Of a stretch of DNA of 64,000 bases, positions 33,030 to 40,920 are shown piece after piece. The notes beneath the pieces were generated by a model that was not told the DNA's origin, made no database searches, and saw only the letters and a list, made by a program, of their open reading frames with translations. Made by a program: the position numbers and the translations under genes. Each line of letters begins with the position of its first letter. Positions within the stretch are counted from its first letter, which is position 1. Source of the DNA: Bog-473 sp963836605 (GTDB taxonomy: Bacteria; Actinomycetota; Acidimicrobiia; Acidimicrobiales; RAAP-2); assembly GCA_963836605.1 (NCBI GenBank), contig CAWIKB010000011.1:310001-374000 (forward strand). The letters run 5' to 3'.

Positions 33030-33836
33030 GGTCGGCGTTCTCGGCGCCATCAAGCCCGCGCTCCCGTCCCCGAACGCACCCTGAGCCACCATGACCGGGA
33101 CGCAACGGCTGGTGTTGAGCGCCGCGGCCCAGGCGATGTCGTCCCCCTGATCCCTGCCGCGCAGTTCACGCCCCGACGCCGATGCAGCCAGGAAGGTAAG
33201 GAGATCGTCGCCTACTGATCGGAAGGCGGCCGACGCCGCCAGGGCCTCGGGGGACGGTGCCCCGCCGGCGGTCTCCAGCGCGGCGACAATGGCGCCGGCG
33301 CCGACCAGGTCCTCGACAGCCGGGCGCAGGGATCCATCGGGCCAGCGCTCACCGCACGCCACGACGGCGATCGGGGTACCACCGCGCTCACGGTGCCAAC
33401 GGGCCACCGCGTCCGCGTTGCGCAGGCATCCGCCGACGACGGTCGCGCCGCCGGCCGCCGCCTCGACACAACAGTGCGATCCGTTGGGCGAGGGAAGCAC
33501 GATGCGATCACCGGGGCCGAGGGCGCTGAGGGTGACCGGCGACAGCGAGAGGCCACGCGGTCCCCTGCCGTCGGCCACCTCGGCGACCTCCGCGACCTCC
33601 GCGACCTCCGGGACCTCGGCGACTTCGGCAGTTTCAGCGGGGAGGTACGGCCATCGGGCGGGAGCCACCGAGGCGCCCGTGGCGACGGCAACGTCGAGTG
33701 CGGTGCTGAAGCGCAGGATGTCGACGATGACGATGGTGGCCGCCGCAGCGCGCAGGGCCTGCACGCCGGCTGGACCCCAACAGAAGCGTATGTCGAACCC
33801 CGACTGGGTGGACCAGGCCGGCGGCGGCTCGATCAC
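33021..33836 (-). CDS. ComB-like 2-phosphosulfolactate phosphatase family protein
   Basis: 271 residues. IVIVDILRFSTALDVAVATGASV matches the ComB family start (VxVDVLRATT-like), IVLPSPNGSHCCVEAAAGGATVVGGCLRNADAVA its conserved SPNGS motif, and AVVACGERWPDGSLRPAVEDLVGAGAIV the Mg-binding E/D region. In archaea ComB dephosphorylates 2-phosphosulfolactate on the coenzyme M route; bacterial relatives often have unknown substrates. Residues about 70-88 are a VAEV-type repeat coded by 9-bp DNA repeats, an insertion not expected in the family. ATG overlaps the GNAT stop by 4 bp. Confidence 0.82.
   Translation of the reverse strand: MIEPPPAWSTQSGFDIRFCWGPAGVQALRAAAATIVIVDILRFSTALDVAVATGASVAPARWPYLPAETAEVAEVPEVAEVAEVAEVADGRGPRGLSLSPVTLSALGPGDRIVLPSPNGSHCCVEAAAGGATVVGGCLRNADAVARWHRERGGTPIAVVACGERWPDGSLRPAVEDLVGAGAIVAALETAGGAPSPEALAASAAFRSVGDDLLTFLAASASGRELRGRDQGDDIAWAAALNTSRCVPVMVAQGAFGDGSAGLMAPRTPTSP
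33572..33625. repeat. 9-bp tandem repeat (six units) within the ComB-like gene
   Basis: Six contiguous 9-bp units of the form C(C/G)G(C/G)(C/G)ACCT, the last ending ACTT; two (33590 and 33599) are identical. They encode a Val-Ala/Pro-Glu triplet repeat on the minus strand. Unit length is a multiple of three, so gain or loss would alter length without a frameshift. Confidence 0.85.
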
Positions 33837-34297
33837 CCCAGCGCCTTCTCACCCCAGAAGCAGGCGAAGGGGTTGTCGTTGTACGGCTCGATCTCGGCGA
33901 AACCGGCCCGGCGGTACAGGCGCAATGCGTGCACCTGCCTGGGCCCGGTGTCGAGCCGGACGGCCACGTAGCCGAGCGAGCGGGCGGTGGCCTCCAAGGC
34001 GGCGAGGAGCTCTGTGGCCACGCCCTGCGAGCGGGCGGGGGGGCGGACGAACATGCGCTTGATCTCGGCCACGCCCTCCTCGAGCGGGCGCAATCCCCCA
34101 CCGGCCACCGCCCCCGCCCCCTTCCAGCCGACCAGGTAGGCACCCCCCGGGGCACGTAGTTCGTCCCGGGACAGTGGCGGGTTGTCCAACCGGCCCGAGG
34201 TGCCATAGACCGCATCGAGGTCGGCCGACATTTCGGCCAACAGTTCCGAGGCCGGTGGCGTGTCCGGATCGGTCAGCACGAAGCGTGTGGGAATCAC
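33833..34297 (-). CDS. GNAT family N-acetyltransferase
   Basis: 154 residues. AYLVGWKGAGAVAGGGLRPLEEGVAEIKRMFVRPPARSQGVATELLAALEATARSLGYVAVRLDTG contains the acetyl-CoA loop (RPPARSQGVA, an R/Q-x-x-G-x-A motif) and the C-terminal YRRAGFAEIEPYNDNPFACFW is typical of GNATs that acetylate amines. GTG 34297 overlaps the epimerase stop by 4 bp; the longer frame upstream is antisense-like. Middle gene of a three-gene operon (35244-33021). Substrate unknown. Confidence 0.9.
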   Translation of the reverse strand: MIPTRFVLTDPDTPPASELLAEMSADLDAVYGTSGRLDNPPLSRDELRAPGGAYLVGWKGAGAVAGGGLRPLEEGVAEIKRMFVRPPARSQGVATELLAALEATARSLGYVAVRLDTGPRQVHALRLYRRAGFAEIEPYNDNPFACFWGEKALG

Positions 34298-35244
34298 CGC
34301 ACCTTGTCGGGATGCAGGGCCCGGGCCATCCGCTTCATGCCCTCGCGCCAGGGCACGGAAGTGGGCCCGATGAGCTCGTGCATGCGGGTGGTGTCGATCT
34401 CGACGCTGTCGATGGTCGCCTCGGTCGGCGCGAATCGGGCCTCGGTGCCGGTGAGCTCGGCCAGGTACGTGCACCACTCCTCGATGCTGACCCCCTCGCT
34501 CCCGCCCCAATTGACCGTGGTGGCCGGGACCGACGCCACCCCCAGGAGACGAGGGACCATGGCCAGGATGTCGTCCGCATGCAGCGGGTGATAGGTGCTC
34601 GGCGCGTCGACGTGGACCGGGACGGCCTGCCCCGACAGCATCATGTGCAGGTGGATGGCCGGCCACCCCCCGCCGTCGCCGTAGGGCACCGAGAGCCGGG
34701 CGATGGTGGTGGGGAGCGCGAAGCGTTCGGCCCCCGAGCGCGCCGTCCCTTCGGCGGCGATCTTGCAGATGCTGTAGGTGCGCAGGAAGGGCCAGACGCC
34801 GTGGTTGTCGCCCAGCGGCCCATCCTCGGCGAACTTGCGATGGCCTTCTGGCTTGTACACCCCGGTGGTCGAGCAGTGCAGGAACGCGGAAGCCTGGCGA
34901 TGGTGCTCCATCAGGTAGGCCAGTCCCCCGCTGTTGGCGGCCAGATCGGCCTCCCAGTCGTTGGTCTTGGCCACGGCGAAGTGCAGGACGTAGTCCGCAT
35001 CGACGGGCAGACCGGCGACGTCTCCGCTGGCCAGGTCGACCGGCACGCAGTGCACCCCGGCCTCCTCGAGCTCGCGGCGCGCCGCCGGGTCGGTGAACCG
35101 GGCCGCGCCGAAGACCTCGTTGTCACGGGCCAGGGCGACGGCCAGCGGCCGCGCCACCTGACCCGTGACCCCCGTGATGACGACGGTGCTTCCTTCCAGC
35201 CGCTCTCTGCCCACTCCGTCCGTGCCCATGCCTGTTGTGCTCAT
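34294..35244 (-). CDS. NAD-dependent epimerase/dehydratase (extended SDR)
   Basis: 316 residues. STVVITGVTGQVARPLAVALA is the extended-SDR TGxxGxxG dinucleotide motif; the catalytic triad is Ser/Thr in HCSTTGVYKPEGH and the Y-x-x-x-K of RTYSICKIAAEG (Tyr-Ser-Ile-Cys-Lys). RLSVPYGDGGGWPAIHLHMML and the HADD element (HPLHADDILAMVPRLL) are typical of NAD-sugar epimerases. ATG 35244 is followed by a second ATG at 35229 and has TACGAA 6 nt upstream. Heads an operon with GNAT and ComB-like genes. The nucleotide-sugar or other substrate is unknown. Confidence 0.88.
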   Translation of the reverse strand: MSTTGMGTDGVGRERLEGSTVVITGVTGQVARPLAVALARDNEVFGAARFTDPAARRELEEAGVHCVPVDLASGDVAGLPVDADYVLHFAVAKTNDWEADLAANSGGLAYLMEHHRQASAFLHCSTTGVYKPEGHRKFAEDGPLGDNHGVWPFLRTYSICKIAAEGTARSGAERFALPTTIARLSVPYGDGGGWPAIHLHMMLSGQAVPVHVDAPSTYHPLHADDILAMVPRLLGVASVPATTVNWGGSEGVSIEEWCTYLAELTGTEARFAPTEATIDSVEIDTTRMHELIGPTSVPWREGMKRMARALHPDKVR

Positions 35245-35261
35245 TCCCCTTTCGTACTCGC

Positions 35262-35267
35262 TACGCT
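35262..35267 (+). promoter_or_regulatory. -10 hexamer (TACGCT), leaderless start of the DUF1543 gene
   Basis: TACGCT is exactly 6 nt before GTG 35274. On the other strand TACGAA (35251-35256) lies 6 nt before ATG 35244, so the divergent genes share a 29-bp gap with overlapping promoters. Confidence 0.5.
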
Positions 35268-35273
35268 GCGCCG

Positions 35274-35523
35274 GTGCATCTCTACGCAGCTTTTCTCGGC
35301 GGAGAGTTGTCCGACAACCGCATGGGCGAGCCACCACGAAGTGGTCTTTGTGGTGGCCGAGGACACCACGTCGGCCCGCAAGGCGGCCCAGAAGAAGTGG
35401 GGCGGAGACGGCGGGGCCCATGTCGATGCCCTCACCCGTCTGGACATGATCGACGGCCACGCCATCACCCTGATGCGGTCGGGCCAGGGGGACACCACTT
35501 CACTGGAGGGCTACAACGACTGA
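35274..35523 (+). CDS. DUF1543-like small protein (single frameshift)
   Basis: The N-terminus reads VHLYAAFLGGELSDNRMG from GTG 35274, then a one-base excess in the run at 35324-35328 shifts the frame; the remainder reads SHHEVVFVVAEDTTSARKAAQ...HVDALTRLDMIDGHAITL and stops at 35523. The LGG, HEVVFVVAE, KWGGDGGAHVDA and DGHAITL elements match the DUF1543 family. About 82 residues rejoined. Small stress-associated or unknown role in the family. Divergent from the epimerase gene. Confidence 0.75.
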
Positions 35524-35604
35524 ACGCTGCGGGCCGGACCCGGACCTAAATCCTTCGGGCCCGGACCTGAACGATTTGGGGCCCGGACTGCAATCCGGCG
35601 AGCC

Positions 35605-36384
35605 TCATACCACCGGTGACAATCCGCCGTCGAGGTTGATGGCGGCGCCGGTCAGGTACGACGCCCGGGCCGAGAGCAGGAAGCTGGCCAAGTCGGCGAA
35701 TTCGGCGGCCCGGCCCATCCTTCCGAGTGGGACCCCGGCCCCCTCGGCCATCTGGGCCTGAAATGCCGCCAGGTCCATGCCGGCTGCCGCGGCCCGGCGG
35801 ACCCACTGGCCGCTCTCGATGAGCCCGATCAGGATGGCGTTGACCCGGATGCCCTCGGGGGCCAGTTCCTTGGACAGCGCCTTCATCAGCGCCATGCCGG
35901 CGGCTCTCGAGACCGCGCTGGGCGTGCTGGCCGGGCCGGGCGCCTTGGCCGCCATGGCCAGGGTGAACAGGGCCGAGCCCTTGCTCTGGCGCAGCTGGGG
36001 CAGCGCCATCCGGGTGAGGCGCACCGCACCCATCAATTTCAATTGAAGGTCCGCGTCCCACGTGGCGTCGTCGCTGTCCGCCACCACGCCGGCCGCCGTG
36101 CGCCCGGCGTTGTGGACGATCCCGTCGATCCGGCCCCAGCGGGACACCGCTGCGTCGACGAAGCGGCCGATGTCCTCGGCGCGCGCCACGTCGGCCTGGA
36201 CCGCGAGGACGTCGCCGCCCGCCGACCTCAGGCTGGCTTCGGCCGTGGCCAGGCGGTCTTCGTCGCGCCCGCAGATGGCGACGGCGCCCCCTTCGGCGAC
36301 CAGTCGTTGGGCCAGGGCCAGCCCGAGGCCATCGGTGCCCCCGGTGATCAGCGCCACCGTGGAGGCCAGTTCGAGATCCATCAT
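35605..36384 (-). CDS. SDR-family protein lacking the catalytic Tyr and Lys
   Basis: 259 residues. VALITGGTDGLGLALAQRLV is the SDR cofactor motif, IVHNAGRTAAG a variant NNAG motif and DLASFLLSARASYLTGAAINLDGG the normal C-terminus. At the YxxxK position the sequence reads PSAVS (STPSAVSRAAGMALMKALSKE), so both Tyr and Lys are absent; verified at codon level. I recall this PSAVSRAAG-type substitution in a subgroup of mycobacterial and actinobacterial SDR-like proteins. It may bind NAD(P) as a regulator or non-classical enzyme. Starts MMD at ATG 36384. Confidence 0.87.
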   Translation of the reverse strand: MMDLELASTVALITGGTDGLGLALAQRLVAEGGAVAICGRDEDRLATAEASLRSAGGDVLAVQADVARAEDIGRFVDAAVSRWGRIDGIVHNAGRTAAGVVADSDDATWDADLQLKLMGAVRLTRMALPQLRQSKGSALFTLAMAAKAPGPASTPSAVSRAAGMALMKALSKELAPEGIRVNAILIGLIESGQWVRRAAAAGMDLAAFQAQMAEGAGVPLGRMGRAAEFADLASFLLSARASYLTGAAINLDGGLSPVV

Positions 36385-36452
36385 CTCTCCCCGGGGAGAG
36401 CGCCGGCCGGCGCGGCGACCGTCGGCGCGGCAGGGGCGGCGTCCGCGACCGG

Positions 36453-36494
36453 GATGCCGATACCGATGCCCACGCCCATGCCGATCCCGAAGCC
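36453..36494. repeat. Hexanucleotide repeat between two SDR genes
   Basis: Seven successive 6-bp units of the form (G/C)A(T/C/A)(G/A/C)CC (GATGCC, GATACC, GATGCC, CACGCC, CATGCC, GATCCC, GAAGCC). On the minus strand they read as a Gly/Ile/Val alternation (GFGIGMGVGIGIGI) in a frame that ends with TGA overlapping the next gene's ATG. A 32-codon frame from ATG 36479 cannot be told from chance. Confidence 0.6.
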
Positions 36495-36538
36495 GGTGAC
36501 CCGGCGGTGCGACCGGGCGCTGACACCGCTCCGATGCG

Positions 36539-37297
36539 TCACCGCTCCTGCTCGGTGGGACGAATGAGGATCTCGTTGACCGCCACGTGGCGCGGTTGGG
36601 TGACGGCGTAGCCGATGGCGTTGGCGATGTCCTCTGCCTGCATGAGCTCGATGCCGCCGAACGTCTTGGCCATCTCCTCGAGGATGACCGGCCGGTTCTG
36701 GAAGGCCAGCTCGGTGGCTGTGGCGCCGGGCTCGATCAGGGTCACCCGGACGTGGCGGCTGGTCACCTCCTGGCGCAGCGACTCGCTGAACGCGCCCACA
36801 CCGTGCTTGGTTGCGTTGTAGACCCCACTGTTCACACGGGCCACCCGCCCGGCCACCGAGCTGATGTTGACCACGTCGGCCACCGAGCGGGGGTCGCCGG
36901 CGGCTGCTTCGAGCAGGTGGGGCAGGGCGGCGTGCGTGCAGTACAGGAGGCCGAGCACGTTCAGGTTGACCATGCGCTGCCACTCCTCGATCGGCGCCCC
37001 CACGATCGGGCCCAGCAACATGACCCCGGCGTTGTTGACCAGGGTGTCGAGGCGGCCCCATTCGGCCACCGTGGTCACGATGGCCCCCTCGGCCTGGGCC
37101 TGGTCGGTGACGTCGGCTTGGATGACCAGCGACGCCGCGGCGCCGAGCCTCTCGGCCAGGGCCTCCAGGCGGTCACGCCTCCGGGCCACCAGGGCGACCC
37201 TGGCTCCCTGCTCGGCCAGGGCGAGGGCGGTGGCCTCCCCGATCCCGCTGCTGGCCCCGGTCACCAGTGCCACCGTTCCGGACAATGCCTGCGCCAT
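36539..37297 (-). CDS. Classical SDR oxidoreductase
   Basis: 252 residues. TVALVTGASSGIGEATALALAEQG is TGxxxGIG, LVNNAGVM the NNAG motif, NISSVAG and YNATKHGVGAFSESL give the Ser-Tyr-Lys triad with YNATK. IEPGATATELAFQ is the usual post-active-site PG motif. The C-terminus (HVAVNEILIRPTEQER) is the type seen in NADP-dependent SDRs such as serine or 3-hydroxy acid dehydrogenases. ATG 37297 has GGAGG upstream; the longer frame is discarded. Lies 154 bp upstream of the catalytic-residue-less SDR. Substrate unknown. Confidence 0.92.
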   Translation of the reverse strand: MAQALSGTVALVTGASSGIGEATALALAEQGARVALVARRRDRLEALAERLGAAASLVIQADVTDQAQAEGAIVTTVAEWGRLDTLVNNAGVMLLGPIVGAPIEEWQRMVNLNVLGLLYCTHAALPHLLEAAAGDPRSVADVVNISSVAGRVARVNSGVYNATKHGVGAFSESLRQEVTSRHVRVTLIEPGATATELAFQNRPVILEEMAKTFGGIELMQAEDIANAIGYAVTQPRHVAVNEILIRPTEQER

Positions 37298-37387
37298 GAC
37301 GCCTCCACCCACCGTTCGTGCGGGCCGCCACTCGGCCACGTCCCCGGTCTAGCGGATTCGTTTCGGTCCCGTCGCGCCCGGAGAGGG

Positions 37388-39001
37388 CTATGCCTCCGCT
37401 TTGGGATCGATACCGAACAGGCCGACCGGCACCCCGACGTCCTCGGGGACCAGGGTCGGCGTGTCCCGGTTGAGCACCTCGCCGCGGAAGAAGGCCGGGC
37501 GGACGGCGGCGAACACGTACATCAACACCAGCCCCAGGACGAGGGCGAACAGGTCGATGAGGAAGACACCGCCGATGTGCCAATGGGGCCGGAACGTCAT
37601 CTGCCAGGTGGTGTAGCTGTTCACGGGCTTCCAGTAGAAGTAGAGGTTGTACCCGAGCGCACCCCACAGCATGACGCCTCCCAAGACGGGCAGGATCCCT
37701 CGCAGCCACAGGTTCCGGGAACTCTGCCCGAGCGTCTTGCGGTAGTACCAGGCGCACGAGAACCCGGTCAGGCCGTAGTAGAAGGCGATCATCACACCGA
37801 GGGCGGAGACGGCGTCGGCGATGACCGTTCCGGCCGAGATGTAGTTCAAGATCACGTAGAGGATGATGGACACGCCCCCCATGGCCACGGTGGAGACCGT
37901 CGGGGTCAGGAAGCGCTTGCTGATTCTGGAGAAGGCGGACGGGATGGCTTTGTAGAAACCCATGGCCAGCGTGGTGCGGGCCGTCGGGAGAATGGTCGTC
38001 TGGGTCGAGGCCGCCGCCGAGCTGAGCACCATCAGCAGGAGGAGATGGAACATGACGCTGCCGAAGCCAGAGGTCCCGAAGACCGAGTGCCCGAGAACGG
38101 ACAACACGTCGTTCTGGTTGTTGGGGTTGCCCAGGCCGATCCCCTTGGTGCCGATCCCGGCGTAGGACTCGGTCGAGAGGACGACGAGCACGTAGGTCAC
38201 CAGCAGCACCACGGTCGACAACACGGCGGCCCGTCCCGGCGTGGTGGCCGGGTCGGCTGTCTCCTCGTTCACCGACACGGTGGTGTCCCAACCCCAGTAG
38301 ATGAACAGCATCAGCAATACGCCGTTGATGAAGGCGGATGCCGAGGGCACCTTGAACGGGTTGAACCAGCTCAGCGCGGGGGTGAGATGGCCGATCGGGG
38401 CGGTGCTGTTACCTACCTTGACCAGGGCCCAGATCGAGAGGATGAACAGCATCGTCAATTCGATGCCCAGCAGCGCCTTCTGGAAGTTGGCGGAGACCTC
38501 GATCCCCACGTAGCAGATGGCCGTCATCAGGACGATCCAGAGGATGCCGACCAGTAGGACCCAGCCGCTCGAGGCGTTGGCGCCGATGCCGTCGGCGTTG
38601 AAGAGGAGGAAGACGTACTGCCCGGCCACCTGGGCCAGGCTGGCCATGACGAGGATGTCGGCCGCAACGATGGCCCAGCCGCCCAGCCAACCGGTCTTGG
38701 GGCCGAAGGCGCGTACCCCCCATGTGAAGGTGGTGCCGCAGTCCGGGTCGGCGTTGTTCATCTCCTTGTACCCGAAAGCGATGAAGAGCATGGGGATGAA
38801 GGCGATGATGGTGATGATCGGCGCCTGCAATCCGATGGCGACCACCACGAAGCCGAGCGTGGCGGCCAAGCTGTAGGCCGGCGCGGTGGACGCCACCCCG
38901 ACCACGGTGCTCGAGATGAGACCGAGGGCCCCGCCTTTGAGGCCCTTGTGGCCGTTGGGCTCCTCGACCCGCTCCGCACCCTGCACAGTGAGATCCGTCA
39001 C
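37388..39001 (-). CDS. APC superfamily amino acid permease
   Basis: 537 residues with about 12 membrane helices. GGALGLISSTVVGVASTAPAYSLAATLG is the conserved helix-1 GxxxGxGI-like unwound region, and the GWDTTVSVNEETADPATTPGRAAVLS segment carries the helix-6 NEET motif characteristic of APC amino acid/polyamine transporters. By family an inner-membrane amino acid or polyamine symporter or exchanger; substrate not deducible. GTG 39001 has AAAGGA upstream and a TATCGT -10 at 39040-39045. Monocistronic. Confidence 0.93.
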   Translation of the reverse strand: MTDLTVQGAERVEEPNGHKGLKGGALGLISSTVVGVASTAPAYSLAATLGFVVVAIGLQAPIITIIAFIPMLFIAFGYKEMNNADPDCGTTFTWGVRAFGPKTGWLGGWAIVAADILVMASLAQVAGQYVFLLFNADGIGANASSGWVLLVGILWIVLMTAICYVGIEVSANFQKALLGIELTMLFILSIWALVKVGNSTAPIGHLTPALSWFNPFKVPSASAFINGVLLMLFIYWGWDTTVSVNEETADPATTPGRAAVLSTVVLLVTYVLVVLSTESYAGIGTKGIGLGNPNNQNDVLSVLGHSVFGTSGFGSVMFHLLLLMVLSSAAASTQTTILPTARTTLAMGFYKAIPSAFSRISKRFLTPTVSTVAMGGVSIILYVILNYISAGTVIADAVSALGVMIAFYYGLTGFSCAWYYRKTLGQSSRNLWLRGILPVLGGVMLWGALGYNLYFYWKPVNSYTTWQMTFRPHWHIGGVFLIDLFALVLGLVLMYVFAAVRPAFFRGEVLNRDTPTLVPEDVGVPVGLFGIDPKAEA

Positions 39002-39039
39002 GAAGATCCTTTCGGGAGAAGATGCCCTGCTGGTTCCGA

Positions 39040-39045
39040 ACGATA
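39040..39045 (-). promoter_or_regulatory. -10 hexamer (TATCGT) of the APC permease gene
   Basis: TATCGT on the minus strand, giving a leader of roughly 30 nt with AAAGGA before GTG 39001. No clear -35. Confidence 0.35.
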
Positions 39046-39185
39046 GCCAATCGCCGTTGGAAATGCTTCACTTTCGTCACCGACACCACCGATCCCGTCG
39101 CAGAAGGATCAATTGGCCACCGAGTACGGCGGCTCCGTAGCGATCCGATGAGAAAATCGTCACCCCGGTCCGCCGGCTGGCCCGG

Positions 39186-39950
39186 TCAGTCCCCGCCCTC
39201 TCGGCCGACACCGCTGCGCAGCTCGGCCAGGCTCGCGGCCAAGAGGCGGGAGACGTGCATCTGGCTGACGCCGATGGCCAAGGCGATCTCGGACTGGGTG
39301 AGGCCGTCGACGAAGCGCATGCGCAGGATCGACTGCTCCCGCGGCGCCAACCTGGCCATGGCCGGGCCGAGCAGCGCGCGTTCCTCCACGGCGTCATAGT
39401 TGGGATCGGTCTCACCCAGCCGGGCCGAGAGCGGCGAGTCCTGGTCGTCGGGCGCGTCGAGCGAGCTGGCCCGGTAGCCCTGACCTGCCTCCATCGCTTC
39501 GAGGATCGACTCCTCCGAGGTACCGATGGCCTCGGCCAGTTCGCCCACCGTCGGCATACGCCCGAGGGTCTGGACCATGGTCGAGGTGGTGTGGCCCAAC
39601 TCGAGGTACAACTCCTGTACGCGGCGGCTGGCCCGGACCGCCCACCCCTTGTCACGGAAGTGGCGCTTGAGCTCTCCGATGATCGTCTGGGTGGCGAATG
39701 CCGCGAAATCAACGCCCCGGGAAGGGTCGAAGCGATCGACCGACTTCACCAGGGCCACCGAAGCCACCTGCACCAGGTCGTCGAGCTCTTCGCCCCGGTG
39801 CAGGAAGCGACGGGCCAGTTGATGCGCCAGTCCGAGGTTGTCGGTGATCATGCGGGCCCGCTCCACCTCGGCCGGCGCGTCGTGCCCCTCCCGTCGAGCC
39901 TCCAGCGGTTCCGTCTCGCGCGCGGGGGTGCCGTTCCCGCCCACCGTCAC
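39186..39950 (-). CDS. RNA polymerase sigma factor, SigB/SigF group
   Basis: 254 residues. Region 2: DNLGLAHQLARRFLHRGEELDDLVQVASVALVKSVDRFDPSRGVDFAAFATQTIIGELKRHFRDKGW; region 3 around RRVQELYLELGHTT and MPTVGELAEAIGTSEESIL; region 4 MARLAPREQSILRMRFVDGLTQSEIALAIGVSQMHVSRLL. These match group 3 (stress/sporulation SigB/SigF) sigma factors, which use GTTT-N14-GGGTAT-like promoters. GTG 39950 overlaps the upstream anti-sigma gene by 4 bp. Last gene of the STAS-RsbW-sigma operon, as in partner-switching loci. Confidence 0.95.
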   Translation of the reverse strand: MTVGGNGTPARETEPLEARREGHDAPAEVERARMITDNLGLAHQLARRFLHRGEELDDLVQVASVALVKSVDRFDPSRGVDFAAFATQTIIGELKRHFRDKGWAVRASRRVQELYLELGHTTSTMVQTLGRMPTVGELAEAIGTSEESILEAMEAGQGYRASSLDAPDDQDSPLSARLGETDPNYDAVEERALLGPAMARLAPREQSILRMRFVDGLTQSEIALAIGVSQMHVSRLLAASLAELRSGVGREGGD

Positions 39951-40381
39951 GCCAGGGGACCCCGCCGCCGCTTGCGCAACCAGGCTCTCACCTGACCGTC
40001 TTCCTGGGCGCGGCCGTGCTCATCGACCAGGGCGGCCAGAATCTGCTCGCTCAGCTGTTGTGCTTCCGCTCCCGTATGCAGCGTCGCATCCGGACCGGCG
40101 CCCACCAGGGTGCAGGAGATGTCGAGGGTCTCACGGGTGCCGACGAATTCCACCCGCAACTCACCGTGCCGGGCGTCGCTCCCCTGCAGGGCCACCAGGC
40201 AGAGCTCGCCCACGGCCAAGCGGAGATCTTCGAGTTCTTCGACGTCGAAGCCGGTGCGCGCCGAGATGGCCGAGGACACCAGTCGGGCGAGAACCACCCA
40301 GTCGCCCCGAGCCGGGAAGGTGAGTTCGACCCGATCGCCCTCGCAGAAGGTGTCGGGTTCCGGGACGTGGTCGTCGCTCAT
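39947..40381 (-). CDS. RsbW-like anti-sigma factor (degenerate HATPase)
   Basis: 144 residues in the operon position and with the fold signature of an anti-sigma kinase (VELTFPARGDWVVLARLVSSAISARTGFDVEELEDLRLAVGELCLVAL). The N-box, normally E-x-x-x-N, reads ELCLV, so the Mg-coordinating Asn is lost, and no D-x-G-x-G box follows. The C-terminus ends in a basic helix (RAWLRKRRRGPL). It may bind the sigma factor but be unable to phosphorylate the STAS protein. ATG 40381 overlaps the STAS stop by 4 bp. Confidence 0.83.
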   Translation of the reverse strand: MSDDHVPEPDTFCEGDRVELTFPARGDWVVLARLVSSAISARTGFDVEELEDLRLAVGELCLVALQGSDARHGELRVEFVGTRETLDISCTLVGAGPDATLHTGAEAQQLSEQILAALVDEHGRAQEDGQVRAWLRKRRRGPLA

Positions 40382-40719
40382 GTGGTCCCCACCGCGTCCA
40401 ACGAGTCGACGATGGGGAACACCGTCGTGAGGCCGGTGATCTCGAAGATCTTCACGATCCGGGGCTCGGAGACGACCAGTTGGAGATCGCCCCCCTGCTC
40501 CCGGCAACGCTTGAGCGCCCCGACGAGCACCCCGAGGGCGGTGGAGTCGAGGAACGTCACACCGAGGAGGTCCAGCACCAACGCGGTCCGTCCCTGCGCG
40601 ATCAGGGCATGGAGGTTCTCCTGGAGCTGGGGGGCCGTGGCGACATCGATCTCGCCCGTCACGGCGATGATCGACACCCCGCGCTCCGTCCTCTCCACAA
40701 TCTGGAAATGCTGCTCCAT
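40378..40719 (-). CDS. STAS-domain anti-anti-sigma factor (RsbV/SpoIIAA-like)
   Basis: 113 residues. EQHFQIVERTERGVSIIAVTGEIDVATAPQLQENLHALIAQGRTALVLDLLGVTFLDSTALGVLVGALKRC matches STAS antagonists, with the phosphorylatable Ser in LDSTALGVLV (compare DSTGLG of RsbV). It should bind the anti-sigma factor and free the sigma factor when unphosphorylated. ATG 40719 has GGGGAG upstream; homologues start at MEQxF. First gene of the operon, divergent from the phosphatase gene, with a 201-bp gap. Confidence 0.93.
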   Translation of the reverse strand: MEQHFQIVERTERGVSIIAVTGEIDVATAPQLQENLHALIAQGRTALVLDLLGVTFLDSTALGVLVGALKRCREQGGDLQLVVSEPRIVKIFEITGLTTVFPIVDSLDAVGTT

Positions 40720-40766
40720 TACTCCCCGATTCTCGCTGCTCTCCCGAAGGCCCGACCTGGTGGGAT

Positions 40767-40790
40767 TGACCCGCAAGACCTATTGCCAAC
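40767..40790 (-). promoter_or_regulatory. Candidate SigB/SigF-type promoter before the STAS gene (GTTG-N14-GGGTCA)
   Basis: On the minus strand GTTG (40787-40790) and GGGTCA (40767-40772) are 14 nt apart, close to the GTTT-N14-GGGTAT consensus of stress sigma factors, and about 48 nt upstream of ATG 40719. Would allow autoregulation; two consensus mismatches. Confidence 0.3.
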
Positions 40791-40920
40791 TTTCCCGAGA
40801 CTAAACCTCCGTCCCTCACCCACACGATCGCCACCGTGGCACTGGGCACCGCCCGCTGCAGGCAATAGCGTTGGGGGAGACGTCGACGCCCACGGCCACA
40901 CGGTCAGGGGGAGATACCAA

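Noticed and set aside
36587..38557. Long plus-strand open frame of 656 codons opposite the SDR and APC permease genes
   Set aside because: Antisense to two clearly recognisable genes and of the same Glu/Asp/Gln/His-rich artefact composition.
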